Below are positions 51,393-62,031 of a stretch of 64,000 nt of DNA, in pieces. The notes beneath the pieces were generated by a model that searched no databases, was not told where the DNA came from, and worked only from the letters and a program-made list of their open reading frames with translations. The stretch spans positions 62,001 to 126,000 of the forward strand of contig CACJFI010000002.1 of the NCBI GenBank assembly GCA_902592615.1, written 5' to 3'. The number at the start of each line of letters is the position of its first letter. The stretch's first letter is position 1. Both the position numbers and the translations under genes were made by a program. The DNA is from an uncultured SAR116 cluster alpha proteobacterium (GTDB lineage: Bacteria; Pseudomonadota; Alphaproteobacteria; Puniceispirillales; Marisalimonadaceae).

Positions 51393-54003
51393 TTGTATGT
51401 CTAGTTGATTTAAGTTTATATAAAAGATCTAGAGATTGACGTGGGCTTATTTCATCAACGTCTATTTTATCAAACTCTTCTAAAAAATTCTCAATTTCTT
51501 TTGAATTAACAATGACAACTTCTTTATTATGATTTTTCTTTTTCTTATTTTTACTTTGAAGATCAGATAAAATCTTTGCCGCGTTATCAGTTACTGCTGA
51601 CGGAATTCCCGCTAATTTTGCCACATGAATACCATAGGATTTACTGGACTCTCCATCTAAAATTTTATGCATAAAAATTATTGAATTATTCCATTCTTCA
51701 ACAGACATTTTATGACATGATAGATTTTTTAAATTTTCTTTTAAAGTTGTTAATTCATGATAATGAGTTGCAAATAATGTTATTGGTTTAATTTTATCGT
51801 GTAAATAACCTAAAACTGACCAAGCAATAGCTAGCCCATCAAATGTTGATGTTCCTCTTCCAATTTCATCGAGAATAACAAGAGATTTTTCTGTAGATGT
51901 ATTTAAGATAAGTGATGTCTCTATCATTTCAATCATAAAAGTAGATTGTCCTTTTGCCAAATCGTCAGAAGCACCTACTCTGGAAAATATTTTGTCGAAT
52001 AAGCCTATCTTTGCTTTTTTTGCAGGTACAAATAAACCTGCTTGTGCCATTATAGCGATTAATGCATTTTGTCTGAGGTATGTAGATTTTCCAGCCATAT
52101 TAGGACCAGTTATTAACCATATTAAATCTTCATTATTTAATTTACAGTCATTTGAAACAAAAGAATCTTCTGAAAGTCTCATTTTGTATTCTACAACTGG
52201 ATGTCTTCCTCCAATAATTTCTAATATTTTTTCATTGGAGATATTAGGACAAATGTAATTTCTATATATTGACTGATTAGCTACCATAAAAGAAATATCT
52301 AATTCAGAGATAGAATGTACAATATTAAGAATTTCTGTGCCTTTTTGTAATATTTTATTAGCAAAATCATTAAAAATTTCTAACTCTATTTTAATTGCAT
52401 CATTAAATGAGTTAAATATTTGATTTTCAACGTCAACAAGCTCATTTGTTGTAAACCTAGATGTCTGTGCCGTAGTTTGTCTATGGATAAATATATCGAT
52501 ATCTCTTAACGACTGATCATGCATAGCGCGAACTTCAACATGATAACCTAACATTCTATTATATTTTATTTTTAGTGAATTAACGTTTGTAATTTCTGAA
52601 TATTTGATTTGAAGTTTCATTATTTGATCTAATTCGTTATTTCTAAAATTTCTTAAATGATCTAACTCCTCATTAAATCCATCATTAACAAATCCACCCT
52701 CTTTAACAGTATGAGGAACATCTGACTTGATAGCTTTTTTTATGTTTACGAATAAATTATAATCTATATTAAGGTTGCCCAAAATTAAATTTAACAACTT
52801 AGGTGATGTACTTTTTTTAAAATTTGAAACTAAATTTTCGTAAATATCTTTTATATGTAATAAACCTGTAGAAATTAATAATAAATCTTTTGGTCCACCT
52901 CTTGATAATGATATTCTAGATAATGATCTCTCAAGATCAGGTATATCTTGTAAACTTTTTTGGTTTTTGCTTATATCAATTTTTTTGTTAAGTATCCAGT
53001 TAGTTAAATCATATTTATCTTGTATTTGATTAGTATTATAAAATGGTTGTATTATTCTTTGTTTAAGTAATCTTGCACCACTTGCAGTTTTGGTCTCGTC
53101 TATACATGAAATCAAACTTCCTTCATAATCACCTGATAGGTTTTTGAGAATTTCAAGCGATTTTTGAGTAAAGTAATCAATCTCTAAAAAATCACTAATC
53201 CTTTCAGATTTAATTATAGAAAGAAAAGGCAATTTTCCACATTGAGTTAACTTTAAATAATTTAATAAAACACCTGCAGCAATTATTTCTCCTTTGCTAA
53301 ACGAGCCAATGCCTTCTAATGAAACTATTGAATAATATGAGCAGATTTGATCAAAACATGATTGGTAATGGAATAGAGTAGAATCTTGTTTTTTTATTAT
53401 AGGATGCCATTCTTCTATTATATAATCTAGACTCATATCTTCAGATATTAATATTTCTGAAAAATCCATCCTCAACAAAAAATTTGTTAATAGTTGTTTT
53501 TGATTTAAATTCTTATTTCCTCCAATTTGCCTTGATTTAAAACATCCAGTAGAAACATCTACCCATGCAATACAAATTGAATTATTTAAATTTGAAATAG
53601 CTCCTAAAAAATTATTATTTTTTCTTTTAAGTAAATTATCTTCAGTTAATGTACCTGGAGATATTATTCTCACAACCTCTCTTTTAAGAGGTCCTTTTTG
53701 CGAGCGGAGTTTTGCCTCTTCAGGAGTTTCTGTTTGCTCACAGATAGCAACATTAAAGCCTTTTTTAATTAATTTTGGTAAATAATTATCTGCTGAATGA
53801 AAAGGTACACCACACATAGGAATATCTTGACCATTTGATTTTCCTCTTTTAGTCAAAGCAATATCCAATACTTCTGAAGCGATTACTGCATCCTCAAAAA
53901 ACAACTCATAAAAATCCCCCATCCTATAAAACAATAATGTATCTTTATGTTTGTTTTTAATATTTAAATATTGCTCCATCATTGGAGTATTTTCATTTTT
54001 CAC
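51373..54003 (-). CDS. mutS: DNA mismatch repair protein MutS
   Basis: Mismatch-recognition ATPase of 876 aa. The mismatch-wedge Phe-x-Glu is in MGDFYELFF (domain I); the clamp and lever domains follow. Walker A is GPNMAGKSTYLRQ, Walker B VILDEIGRGTSTFDG, and the C-terminal part binds the clamp and dimer partner. It lies upstream of glnD and divergent from maeB, standard order. mutL is not in the window. Confidence 0.97.
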   Translation of the reverse strand: MKNENTPMMEQYLNIKNKHKDTLLFYRMGDFYELFFEDAVIASEVLDIALTKRGKSNGQDIPMCGVPFHSADNYLPKLIKKGFNVAICEQTETPEEAKLRSQKGPLKREVVRIISPGTLTEDNLLKRKNNNFLGAISNLNNSICIAWVDVSTGCFKSRQIGGNKNLNQKQLLTNFLLRMDFSEILISEDMSLDYIIEEWHPIIKKQDSTLFHYQSCFDQICSYYSIVSLEGIGSFSKGEIIAAGVLLNYLKLTQCGKLPFLSIIKSERISDFLEIDYFTQKSLEILKNLSGDYEGSLISCIDETKTASGARLLKQRIIQPFYNTNQIQDKYDLTNWILNKKIDISKNQKSLQDIPDLERSLSRISLSRGGPKDLLLISTGLLHIKDIYENLVSNFKKSTSPKLLNLILGNLNIDYNLFVNIKKAIKSDVPHTVKEGGFVNDGFNEELDHLRNFRNNELDQIMKLQIKYSEITNVNSLKIKYNRMLGYHVEVRAMHDQSLRDIDIFIHRQTTAQTSRFTTNELVDVENQIFNSFNDAIKIELEIFNDFANKILQKGTEILNIVHSISELDISFMVANQSIYRNYICPNISNEKILEIIGGRHPVVEYKMRLSEDSFVSNDCKLNNEDLIWLITGPNMAGKSTYLRQNALIAIMAQAGLFVPAKKAKIGLFDKIFSRVGASDDLAKGQSTFMIEMIETSLILNTSTEKSLVILDEIGRGTSTFDGLAIAWSVLGYLHDKIKPITLFATHYHELTTLKENLKNLSCHKMSVEEWNNSIIFMHKILDGESSKSYGIHVAKLAGIPSAVTDNAAKILSDLQSKNKKKKNHNKEVVIVNSKEIENFLEEFDKIDVDEISPRQSLDLLYKLKSTRHTNEKDKH

Positions 54004-54140
54004 GATTAAAGATTTCCTTAAAAATTTTATGAATTCATACTAATAATTGAATTATTTTTATCAAAATACAATTTATTAAGATCTTTTCAAAAATTTAAGC
54101 TATAGTTTAAAATTAAATATTTTAAGTTTTTGAGGAATAA

Positions 54141-56429
54141 ATGTCTACTATCAATAACAAAGCTGATGTTAAATCAAATCTAGAAAAAGAAGCTTTAGAG
54201 TATCATAAAAAAGGTCGGCCTGGAAAATTGGAAGTTGCGCCAACTACACCATTGATTAGTTCTCACGATTTATCTTTAGCATACTCGCCTGGCGTGGCAA
54301 CCCCATGTCTTGAAATCGAAAAAAAACCTGAAACTATTTATGATTATACTTCAAAGGGAAATATTGTTGCAGTTATTTCTAATGGTTCTGCAGTTTTAGG
54401 TCTTGGTAATATTGGAGCTGCCGCCTCAAAACCTGTTATGGAAGGGAAGTCTGTACTATTCAAAAAATTTGCTGACGTTGATGGAATTGATTTAGAGGTA
54501 GATACAGAAGATACAGAAAAATTCATTGATGCTGTTTCTTTACTCGAACCTAGCTTTGGAGGAATTAACTTAGAGGATATTAAAGCTCCCGATTGTTTCA
54601 TAATTGAACAAAGATTAAGAGAAACAATGAATATTCCTGTTTTTCACGATGATCAGCACGGGACGGCAATTGTAACTGCAGCAGGCATAATAAATGCTCT
54701 TCATTTAACTAATAGAAAAATAGAAAACACTAAGTTTGTTGGTAATGGCGCTGGCGCTGCCTCAATTGCTTGTGTTGAACTCTTAAAAGCGATGGGAGCA
54801 AAAAACAATAATATTGTTTTAGTTGATAGAGATGGTGTATTATACAAAGGTAGACAAAGTAATATGAATCAATGGAAATCTGGTCATACCATTGATACTA
54901 AATCAAGAAATTTAGAAGATGCTCTAAAAAATGCTGATGTTTTTTTAGGATTATCGGTTCCTGGGTCGGTAACAAAAAAAATGATAAAAAGCATGGCTGA
55001 GAAACCAATAATATTTGCAATGGCTAATCCTATCCCTGAAATTATGCCCGAAGAGGTGAAAAGTGTTAGGTCTGATGCTATCATTGCTACAGGAAGATCA
55101 GATTACCCCAACCAGGTAAACAATGTATTAGGATTCCCATATATTTTTAGAGGTGCCCTAGATGTAAGAGCAACAACTATTAATGAAGAAATGAAGATTG
55201 CTGCTGCAAATGCTATAGCCAAATTGGCAAGAGAAGATGTGCCAGACGAAGTTAATGCAGCTTACCGTGGTGTCCAGCTTCATTATGGGAATGATTATAT
55301 AATACCAGCTCCCTTTGACCCAAGATTGATTTCATCAGTTTCATCAGCTGTTGCTAAAGCAGCTATGGATAGTGGTGTAGCAAAAAGACCTATTAAAAAC
55401 TTAGATGCCTATAAAAGGGAATTAGAAGGTAGAACCAATCCCATAGCTTCTATTTTAGAACCTATTAAAGCTAGAATAAAAGGGAAAAAACAAAGGGTTG
55501 TTTTTGCAGAAGGAGAAGAAGAAAAAACAATAAGAGCGGCTTTATCTTTTTTTAATTCTGGATTTGGAATACCAATATTAATTGGTAGAGAAAATCGTAT
55601 TAGAGAAACTATGGAGAGGGTAAATTTAGAAGGACTTAATGAGCTAATTATACATAACGCTAGTCTTAGTGAAAATAATCAAAAATACATAGATAATTTA
55701 TATAATATACTACATAGAGATGGACATTTAAGAAGAGACTGTCAAAGATTAATTAACCAAGATAGGAATGTATTTGCAGCCTCTATGGTATCTGCAGGAG
55801 ATGCAGATGCTATGGTTACTGGAGTTACTAGACCATTTGGTAGATGCTTTAACGACATTACTAAAGTAATATCATCAAAGAATAATCAGAGTTTTTTATC
55901 TATGTCTATGATGGTGTCAAAAGAAAGAACTGTTTTTATCGGAGATGTAAATATTCACGACACTCCAAACGCTGAACAATTGGCTAATATAGCAACAGGT
56001 ATTGCTAACACCGTTAAAGACCTTGGTTACAAACCTCGTGTAGCCCTATTATCATTTTCTAATTTTGGAAGCTTGTCCAGACCTAGTTCTAAAGATTTAA
56101 AAGAAGCAGTAAATATACTTAACAAAAAGAAGGTTGATTTCGAGTTTGATGGCGAGATGACACCTGAGGTTGCTCTAGATTACGATCTAATAAAAGATAA
56201 CTATCCATTTTGCAGACTATCAGGACCAGCCAACGTTTTAATAATGCCAAGTCTTTTAGCTGCAAATATATCTTTTAAATTATTACAAAAACTAGGAGGA
56301 GGATCAATTTTAGGTCCCCTTATGATAGGTGGAGAAAAACCATTTCAAATTGTACAAATGGGCTCATCTGTATCAGATATTGTTAATTCAGCATCAATAG
56401 CTACATATAACGCAATTTTTTCAAAATAA
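54141..56429 (+). CDS. maeB: NADP-dependent malic enzyme with phosphotransacetylase-like domain
   Basis: Decarboxylates malate to pyruvate with NADP reduction. The N-terminal malic enzyme (about 1-420) carries VAPTTPLISSHDLSLAYSPG, the Lys/Asp region of VFHDDQHGTAIV, and a nucleotide motif at VGNGAGAAS. The C-terminal ~330 residues are a phosphotransacetylase-like domain that in MaeB is non-catalytic and senses acetyl-CoA. 762 aa. TGAGGAA precedes the ATG. It is divergent from mutS over 137 bases. It may supply NADPH for fatty acid synthesis. Confidence 0.95.
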   Translation: MSTINNKADVKSNLEKEALEYHKKGRPGKLEVAPTTPLISSHDLSLAYSPGVATPCLEIEKKPETIYDYTSKGNIVAVISNGSAVLGLGNIGAAASKPVMEGKSVLFKKFADVDGIDLEVDTEDTEKFIDAVSLLEPSFGGINLEDIKAPDCFIIEQRLRETMNIPVFHDDQHGTAIVTAAGIINALHLTNRKIENTKFVGNGAGAASIACVELLKAMGAKNNNIVLVDRDGVLYKGRQSNMNQWKSGHTIDTKSRNLEDALKNADVFLGLSVPGSVTKKMIKSMAEKPIIFAMANPIPEIMPEEVKSVRSDAIIATGRSDYPNQVNNVLGFPYIFRGALDVRATTINEEMKIAAANAIAKLAREDVPDEVNAAYRGVQLHYGNDYIIPAPFDPRLISSVSSAVAKAAMDSGVAKRPIKNLDAYKRELEGRTNPIASILEPIKARIKGKKQRVVFAEGEEEKTIRAALSFFNSGFGIPILIGRENRIRETMERVNLEGLNELIIHNASLSENNQKYIDNLYNILHRDGHLRRDCQRLINQDRNVFAASMVSAGDADAMVTGVTRPFGRCFNDITKVISSKNNQSFLSMSMMVSKERTVFIGDVNIHDTPNAEQLANIATGIANTVKDLGYKPRVALLSFSNFGSLSRPSSKDLKEAVNILNKKKVDFEFDGEMTPEVALDYDLIKDNYPFCRLSGPANVLIMPSLLAANISFKLLQKLGGGSILGPLMIGGEKPFQIVQMGSSVSDIVNSASIATYNAIFSK

Positions 56430-56437
56430 ACGAACTA

Positions 56438-57412
56438 TTACAAAATTGATTTGAGCGAAATTTTAGAACGCGCTCCTACATATTTTATTATTTCTGACGC
56501 TGCTTTGTTTCCAAAATATCCACACTTTTGAATTGAGTATTTGTTAATAAGACCAAACAAAAATCCAGATGCAAATAAATCACCTGCACCAGTTGTATCA
56601 ACTAGTTCTGCCACAGTAACTGGATCTACACGATATTCAAGTTTATTTTCAAAAACAACTGATCCCTTTGAGCCAAGCGTTATGGCTCCAACATTAACAT
56701 TTTTTTTTATTTTATTTATACTTACTTCCAATTCTGATTCATATAAACTTTTAATTTCATCTTCATTTGCAAAGATAATATCAACATATTTATCGATTAA
56801 ATTAAAAAAATCTTTTCTATGTCTATCAACGCAGAATAGATCTGATAAGCTTAAGGCAACTTTCTTATTAAGAGATTTTGCTAAATTGCAGCAGTAATAT
56901 ATTGCCTCTTTTGCATCAGGTTGATCAAATAAATATCCTTCAATATAAATCATTTTACTATTAATAATTAATTGTTTGTCAAAAGAATTGATATTGAATT
57001 TATTACTTGCTCCTAAAAAAGTATTCATGCTTCTCTCTGCATCAGGAGTAATTAAAACAATACTTTTAGAAGTTTTTTCTGACAATGAGAAATCTTTTTC
57101 TTGAAAAAATACACCAGAATGATTTAGATCCTTCGAAAACAAATTCCCGAATTTATCTTTACCAATTTGACCTATAAAGGAACAATTGCCTCCAAATGAT
57201 TTGAATCCTACAGCAGTATTAGCTGCACTACCACCTGAGGTAATTACCGGGTTTTGAACATATTTTAAAATTTTATCAGCTGATATTTCGTCAACAAGCT
57301 GCATAGAGCCCTTAGGTATTTCAAGCTTATAAAGCGTCTCATTACTTATTTTAGATAAAATATCTACTATTGCGTTACCTATGAAACAAATTTCAACTTT
57401 AGAATTTCTCAT
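56438..57412 (-). CDS. Adenosine kinase-type PfkB carbohydrate kinase
   Basis: Ribokinase-fold enzyme of 324 aa. PfkB signature 1 is near GGSAANTAVGFKSFGG and signature 2 is VDTTGAGDLFASGF, with the catalytic Asp in GAGD. The N-terminal MRNSKVEICFIGNAIVDIL resembles alphaproteobacterial proteins named adenosine kinase. Substrate is inferred from similarity; other nucleosides or sugars are possible. It converges on maeB with an 8-base gap. Confidence 0.85.
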   Translation of the reverse strand: MRNSKVEICFIGNAIVDILSKISNETLYKLEIPKGSMQLVDEISADKILKYVQNPVITSGGSAANTAVGFKSFGGNCSFIGQIGKDKFGNLFSKDLNHSGVFFQEKDFSLSEKTSKSIVLITPDAERSMNTFLGASNKFNINSFDKQLIINSKMIYIEGYLFDQPDAKEAIYYCCNLAKSLNKKVALSLSDLFCVDRHRKDFFNLIDKYVDIIFANEDEIKSLYESELEVSINKIKKNVNVGAITLGSKGSVVFENKLEYRVDPVTVAELVDTTGAGDLFASGFLFGLINKYSIQKCGYFGNKAASEIIKYVGARSKISLKSIL

Positions 57413-57474
57413 TTAATCCTCAAAATGATTTTTTAAATAGACTTCTTTATTAACAATATTTAAGAATATGATTT

Positions 57475-57999
57475 ATGAAGTCTACTCTTAATAAAATTAT
57501 CTTTAGTTTTTGTATAGTTATTTCTATAACTTCCTGTCACAACTTTGAACACCAAAAAATTGTTGTTCAAAAAATTAATAAAAGTTCAAATGAAGAGTTA
57601 TTTGATAATAAAGATGAAAGCTCAAAATTTACTATTAAAAAATCCATGAACAATAGTGAAATGGCTCCAATAGATATACCTAAGCAAACAGAAATAGTTA
57701 AAAAATTAGCTTTACAAAAAAAAGTAAAAATACCAAATGACAATAATTTCAGCTTAAACAAGTTCGTAAATTGGAATGAAGAGAAACTCATCAAAAAACT
57801 TGGTAATAGTCATTTTATAAAAGAAGAAGGAAAATTAAAAAATTACCAATATCATTTAAAAGAATGTTTCTTAGATATATTTCTACTAAAAAAAAATAAT
57901 GTTTATTCCGTAAGTTATATAGAGACAAGACCTACAAATTTAAACGGGAAAATTAATATTAAGGCATGTTTTGAAGAAATAAAACAAAAATTGAATTAA
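57475..57999 (+). CDS. Small lipoprotein, conserved, unknown function
   Basis: 174 aa. An N-terminal hydrophobic segment ends in a lipobox-like ITSC with Cys at about residue 21, so export and lipidation are likely. Residues 25-105 are Lys/Asn/Ser-rich and low in complexity. From about 105 the pattern (FVNWNEEKLIKKLGNSHFI, then YQYHLKECFLDIFLL) resembles BamE/SmpA-like small folds in alphaproteobacterial proteins with the same layout. No function assigned. It is divergent from adenosine kinase and converges on dapB with a 5-base gap. Confidence 0.7.
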   Translation: MKSTLNKIIFSFCIVISITSCHNFEHQKIVVQKINKSSNEELFDNKDESSKFTIKKSMNNSEMAPIDIPKQTEIVKKLALQKKVKIPNDNNFSLNKFVNWNEEKLIKKLGNSHFIKEEGKLKNYQYHLKECFLDIFLLKKNNVYSVSYIETRPTNLNGKINIKACFEEIKQKLN

Positions 58000-58004
58000 T
58001 CTTT

Positions 58005-58817
58005 TTATCCGCCATTTTCTAGGACATCTGAGAGAGAATATAATCCTGGCTCTGCATTAGCAGCCCAATAAGATGCACGCAATGCCCCAGAAGCAAAAAT
58101 TGACCTATCAGTAGCTTTATGTGCCAATTCTATTCTCTCACCTGAATTGCAAAATAATACTGAGTGTTCTCCAACAACGTCACCACCCCTTAAAACTGCA
58201 AAGCCTATTTCATCTGCTTTTCGTTTTCCAACTAATCCATCACGTGAAACAGATTTAACTTTTGATAATTCTTGATGCCTTGCATCTGCAGCTGATTTTC
58301 CAAGTAATAATGCTGTTCCTGAAGGAGAGTCAATTTTTTGTTTGTGATGCATTTCTAAAACTTCAATATCCCAATCAAATCCAAGTGTTTTTGAAGCATT
58401 TGAAACTAATTTAGATAATAAAGTTACACCTATTGAAAAATTTGCTGAATAAACAATAGGTATTTTTTTTGATAAAAATAGTAATTCCTTTTCTTGATCA
58501 TCACTTAAACCAGTCGTTCCAATTACTATTGACATGTCGTTGTTGTAACATTCTTTTGCATGAAACATTGTTGCATCTGGAGCAGTGAAATCGATTAAAA
58601 CATGTGAGCTTTTAAACATTGACAAAGGCTCGGCATTGACTTCCTTATTAATTTTATTTTTACCAACTAACAAACCAATATCAATGCCTACTTCAACTTC
58701 ATTAGGTAAACATGTTGCCGATGCAATTTCATATTTAGGGTTTTCTAATATAAGACTTATAAGAGTTTTACCCATTCTGCCATTACAGCCGGGAATAGAA
58801 ATAGATATTTTATTCAT
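58005..58817 (-). CDS. dapB: 4-hydroxy-tetrahydrodipicolinate reductase
   Basis: Lysine and diaminopimelate pathway reductase. The N-terminal dinucleotide motif is GCNGRMGKTL, and catalytic residues lie in EMHHKQKIDSPSGTAL (His-His-x-x-Lys). FAVLRGGDVVGEHSV is conserved in the C-terminal domain. 270 aa. It follows dnaJ by 48 bases; dnaK-dnaJ-dapB is a familiar alphaproteobacterial order. Confidence 0.95.
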   Translation of the reverse strand: MNKISISIPGCNGRMGKTLISLILENPKYEIASATCLPNEVEVGIDIGLLVGKNKINKEVNAEPLSMFKSSHVLIDFTAPDATMFHAKECYNNDMSIVIGTTGLSDDQEKELLFLSKKIPIVYSANFSIGVTLLSKLVSNASKTLGFDWDIEVLEMHHKQKIDSPSGTALLLGKSAADARHQELSKVKSVSRDGLVGKRKADEIGFAVLRGGDVVGEHSVLFCNSGERIELAHKATDRSIFASGALRASYWAANAEPGLYSLSDVLENGG

Positions 58818-58865
58818 TGTAATCTCTTGTATTATTTCGATAATTAAATATACACAGATTTTAAA

Positions 58866-59966
58866 TTACTGGATTATTTTTTTAAATCTACTTGTTTTAG
58901 GACTAATTTTTTCTATTCCTAAATCCTTTATTTGGTTAAATAATTCTTCCTGTTTTCTAGAAAGACCAACTGGCGTTTCAACATTAATTTGTACATATTG
59001 ATCACCTCTAGTTCCACCGCGCAATGCAGGCATACCTTTTCCTTTCATTCGTAAGCGTGTACCACTTTGTGTTCCAGCACTTAAATTCATTTTTGCTTTA
59101 GACCCGTCAATACATGGAACTTGAATGGAATTACCTAAAACAGCGTCAATAAAGTTGACTGGTACCTCAATGAAAGTATCTTTTCCATCTCTTTGAAAAA
59201 GAGAATGATCTTTTATATCAATAAAAATATACAAATCACCGGCTGATGATCCTCTTGGACCAGCTTCCCCTTCACCAGAAAGGCGAATGCGAGTTCCATT
59301 ATCTACACCGGCTGGGACATTTACTGATAGCTTCTTATTTTTATTAACTCTCCCCTGACCTTTACATGATCTGCATGGATCACCAATGATTTCTCCAGCA
59401 CCAGAGCAGGCAGCACAAGTCCTTTCTATTGTAAAAAATCCTTGTTGAGCTCTTACTTTTCCATAACCACCACATTGACCACATTGTTTTGGTTGTGAAC
59501 CTTTATTAGCTCCAGTTCCATTACATGATTCACATTTTCCTGGAACTGTTAAAGAAATTTCAACTTGATCCCCAGCAAAAGCTTGTTCTAGAGAAATGGA
59601 CAAATCATACCTTAAATCTGAACCAGTAGAGGTGGATCTTCTTCTTGAGTCCCCACCCATACCAAACATATCTTCAAAAATATCTGAAAAACCGCTAGTT
59701 CCAAAACCCGAAAATCCTCCACCTGGACTTCCCCCTCCACCTTGAGAGAATGCGGCATGTCCATACTGATCATAGGCAGCTTTTTTTTGGGGATCTTTTA
59801 AGATCTCATAAGATTCTGATATTTCTTTGAATTTTTCTTCTGCTTTTTTATCACCAGGATTTCTATCAGGGTGATACTTCATAGCTAATTTACGATAAGA
59901 TGATTTTATTTCACTATCCGATGCAGATTTAGATAAACCAAGTATCTCGTAATAATCACGTGCCAT
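58866..59966 (-). CDS. dnaJ: Chaperone DnaJ
   Basis: Hsp40 co-chaperone. J domain at 1-70 with HPD in YHPDRNPGD, Gly/Phe-rich linker (about 73-110), four CxxCxGxG zinc repeats starting at CESCNGTG and ending at CRSCKGQG, then substrate-binding domains. 366 aa. It starts 30 bases after dnaK and probably shares its transcript. Confidence 0.97.
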   Translation of the reverse strand: MARDYYEILGLSKSASDSEIKSSYRKLAMKYHPDRNPGDKKAEEKFKEISESYEILKDPQKKAAYDQYGHAAFSQGGGGSPGGGFSGFGTSGFSDIFEDMFGMGGDSRRRSTSTGSDLRYDLSISLEQAFAGDQVEISLTVPGKCESCNGTGANKGSQPKQCGQCGGYGKVRAQQGFFTIERTCAACSGAGEIIGDPCRSCKGQGRVNKNKKLSVNVPAGVDNGTRIRLSGEGEAGPRGSSAGDLYIFIDIKDHSLFQRDGKDTFIEVPVNFIDAVLGNSIQVPCIDGSKAKMNLSAGTQSGTRLRMKGKGMPALRGGTRGDQYVQINVETPVGLSRKQEELFNQIKDLGIEKISPKTSRFKKIIQ

Positions 59967-59996
59967 AAAAAAGCCTTTAGTTTATCTTTAATCTAT

Positions 59997-61916
59997 TTAC
60001 GAAGCATCTTTCTTTTCTTCATTATCTTTTACTTCTTCGAAATCAGCATCCACAACATCTTCTTTACTTTCACCACTATCATCGGCATTATCTGTACTCT
60101 CAGCATTATTTGCTTCATTTGCTTTATAAGCAGCTTCTCCCATCTTCATCATAACGGCTGATAAAGACGACGTTTTTTCTTTTATTATTGAAATATCTTC
60201 ACCTTCTAAAGCTGTTTTTAGTTCAGCAATAGCATCTTCTACCTCTTTCTTTGCATTATCATCAGCCTTATCACCTAAATCGGATAGTGATTTTTCAGCT
60301 CCATGTATCATTGACTCGGCTTGATTTCTGGCATCGATGGCTTCTCTTTTTTCTTTGTCAGCTTCAGCATTATCTTCAGCTTCTTTTACCATTCTTTCAA
60401 TTTCATTATCGTCAAGCCCACCAGATGCTTGTATTGTAATGTTATGAGCTTTTCCAGTAGCTTTATCTTGAGCGCTTACGTTAACAATACCATTTGCGTC
60501 AATATCAAATGTTACTTCTATTTGGGGCACTCCTCTTGGAGCAGGAGCAATACCCTCTAAGTTAAATTCGCCCAAAGATTTATTATCTGAAGCCATCTCT
60601 CTTTCACCCTGAGAAACTCTAATTGTGACAGCGGCTTGATTATCCTCAGCGGTAGAAAAAATTTGAGATTTTTTTGAAGGAATTGTTGTGTTTCTATCGA
60701 TTAACCTTGTAAACACACCTCCTAATGTTTCAATCCCTAATGATAATGGAGTCACATCTAATAAAAGTACGTCTTTTACATCTCCCATCAAAACTCCGCC
60801 TTGGATTGCAGCACCTGAAGCAACAACTTCGTCAGGGTTTACACCTCTATGAGGTTCTGTCTTAAAAAATGAGGTTACGGCTTCAACTATTTTTGGCATT
60901 CTAGTCATTCCACCGACAAGAATAACCTCGTCAATATCACTTGCGTTAACTCCGGCATCCTTCAAGGCAGCTTTACACGGTTTTATGCTTTTGGTAACAA
61001 GATCATCTACAATACTTTCAAATTGTGATCTTGTTAATTTTACATTAAGATGTTTTGGTCCACTTGCATCAGCTGTTACAAAAGGGAGATTAATATCAGT
61101 TTGAGCTGCACTAGAAAGTTCTATTTTGGCTTTTTCAGCGGCCTCTTTCATTCTTTGAAGAGCTAATTTATCAGTTCTTAAGTCAATACCATTTTCTTTT
61201 TTGAATTGTTCAGCTATGTAATCTATAATTCTTTGATCAAAATCTTCCCCGCCTAGAAATGTGTCACCATTTGTTGATTTTACTTCAAAAACACCATCTC
61301 CAACTTCTAGAATTGATACGTCAAATGTTCCACCACCTAAATCATAAACTGCAATTGTACCACTCTCTTTCTTGTCAAGTCCATAAGCTAGAGCAGCAGC
61401 AGTTGGTTCATTTATAATTCTGAGAACCTCTAATCCAGCAATTTTCCCAGCATCTTTTGTTGCTTGTCTTTGTGCATCATTGAAGTAAGCAGGCACTGTA
61501 ATTACGGCTTTTTCAACTTTTTCTCCAAGAAATGCTTCAGCATCTTCCTTTAATTTTCGTAAGATAAAGCTAGAAACCTCAGAAGGTGCGTAGTCTTGCC
61601 CGTTGGCTTGAACCCATGCATCCCCATTTTTGGCAGATATAATTTTATATGGAACTAATTCAGAAAATTTTTTGGAATACTCGTCATCATGTCTTCGACC
61701 TATCAACCTTTTAATGGCAAATAAAGTGTTTTCAGGATTTGTTACTGCCTGTCTTTTTGCAGGTTGTCCAACTAAACGTTCATCATCTGTAATTCCAACC
61801 ATAGATGGTGTTGTTCTAGCACCTTCACTGTTTTCAATAATTTTAGGTGATTTACCATCCATAACAGATACACATGAATTTGTTGTACCTAAATCGATAC
61901 CTATAACTTTTGCCAT
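59997..61916 (-). CDS. dnaK: Chaperone DnaK (Hsp70)
   Basis: ATP-driven chaperone, 639 aa. The start [18 protein letters not shown] and the motifs [13 protein letters not shown] and [12 protein letters not shown] mark the ATPase. The substrate domain and helical lid follow, ending in an acidic low-complexity tail with EEKKDAS. A promoter resembling the RpoH type lies 65-92 bases upstream. It is flanked by dnaJ below and grpE above on the same strand. Confidence 0.98.
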   Translation of the reverse strand: MAKVIGIDLGTTNSCVSVMDGKSPKIIENSEGARTTPSMVGITDDERLVGQPAKRQAVTNPENTLFAIKRLIGRRHDDEYSKKFSELVPYKIISAKNGDAWVQANGQDYAPSEVSSFILRKLKEDAEAFLGEKVEKAVITVPAYFNDAQRQATKDAGKIAGLEVLRIINEPTAAALAYGLDKKESGTIAVYDLGGGTFDVSILEVGDGVFEVKSTNGDTFLGGEDFDQRIIDYIAEQFKKENGIDLRTDKLALQRMKEAAEKAKIELSSAAQTDINLPFVTADASGPKHLNVKLTRSQFESIVDDLVTKSIKPCKAALKDAGVNASDIDEVILVGGMTRMPKIVEAVTSFFKTEPHRGVNPDEVVASGAAIQGGVLMGDVKDVLLLDVTPLSLGIETLGGVFTRLIDRNTTIPSKKSQIFSTAEDNQAAVTIRVSQGEREMASDNKSLGEFNLEGIAPAPRGVPQIEVTFDIDANGIVNVSAQDKATGKAHNITIQASGGLDDNEIERMVKEAEDNAEADKEKREAIDARNQAESMIHGAEKSLSDLGDKADDNAKKEVEDAIAELKTALEGEDISIIKEKTSSLSAVMMKMGEAAYKANEANNAESTDNADDSGESKEDVVDADFEEVKDNEEKKDAS

Positions 61917-61980
61917 TAATGCGCTCCCTAAATACAGAATAATTCTTATGAATTTATTTCTAAAATAATACTAAAATGTT

Positions 61981-62008
61981 ATATGGGTTAAGTTGTTGAA
62001 TTTACAAG
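61981..62008 (-). promoter_or_regulatory. RpoH-like heat-shock promoter of dnaK
   Basis: On the minus strand CTTG (62008-62005) is followed after 18 bases by CCATAT (61986-61981), close to the alphaproteobacterial RpoH pattern of CTTG, 17-18 bases, then CYTATNT. The expected transcript start is 50-60 bases before the dnaK ATG. No CIRCE repeat was found. Confidence 0.65.
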
Positions 62009-62031
62009 ATTATAAATAAAAATTATTTGTG

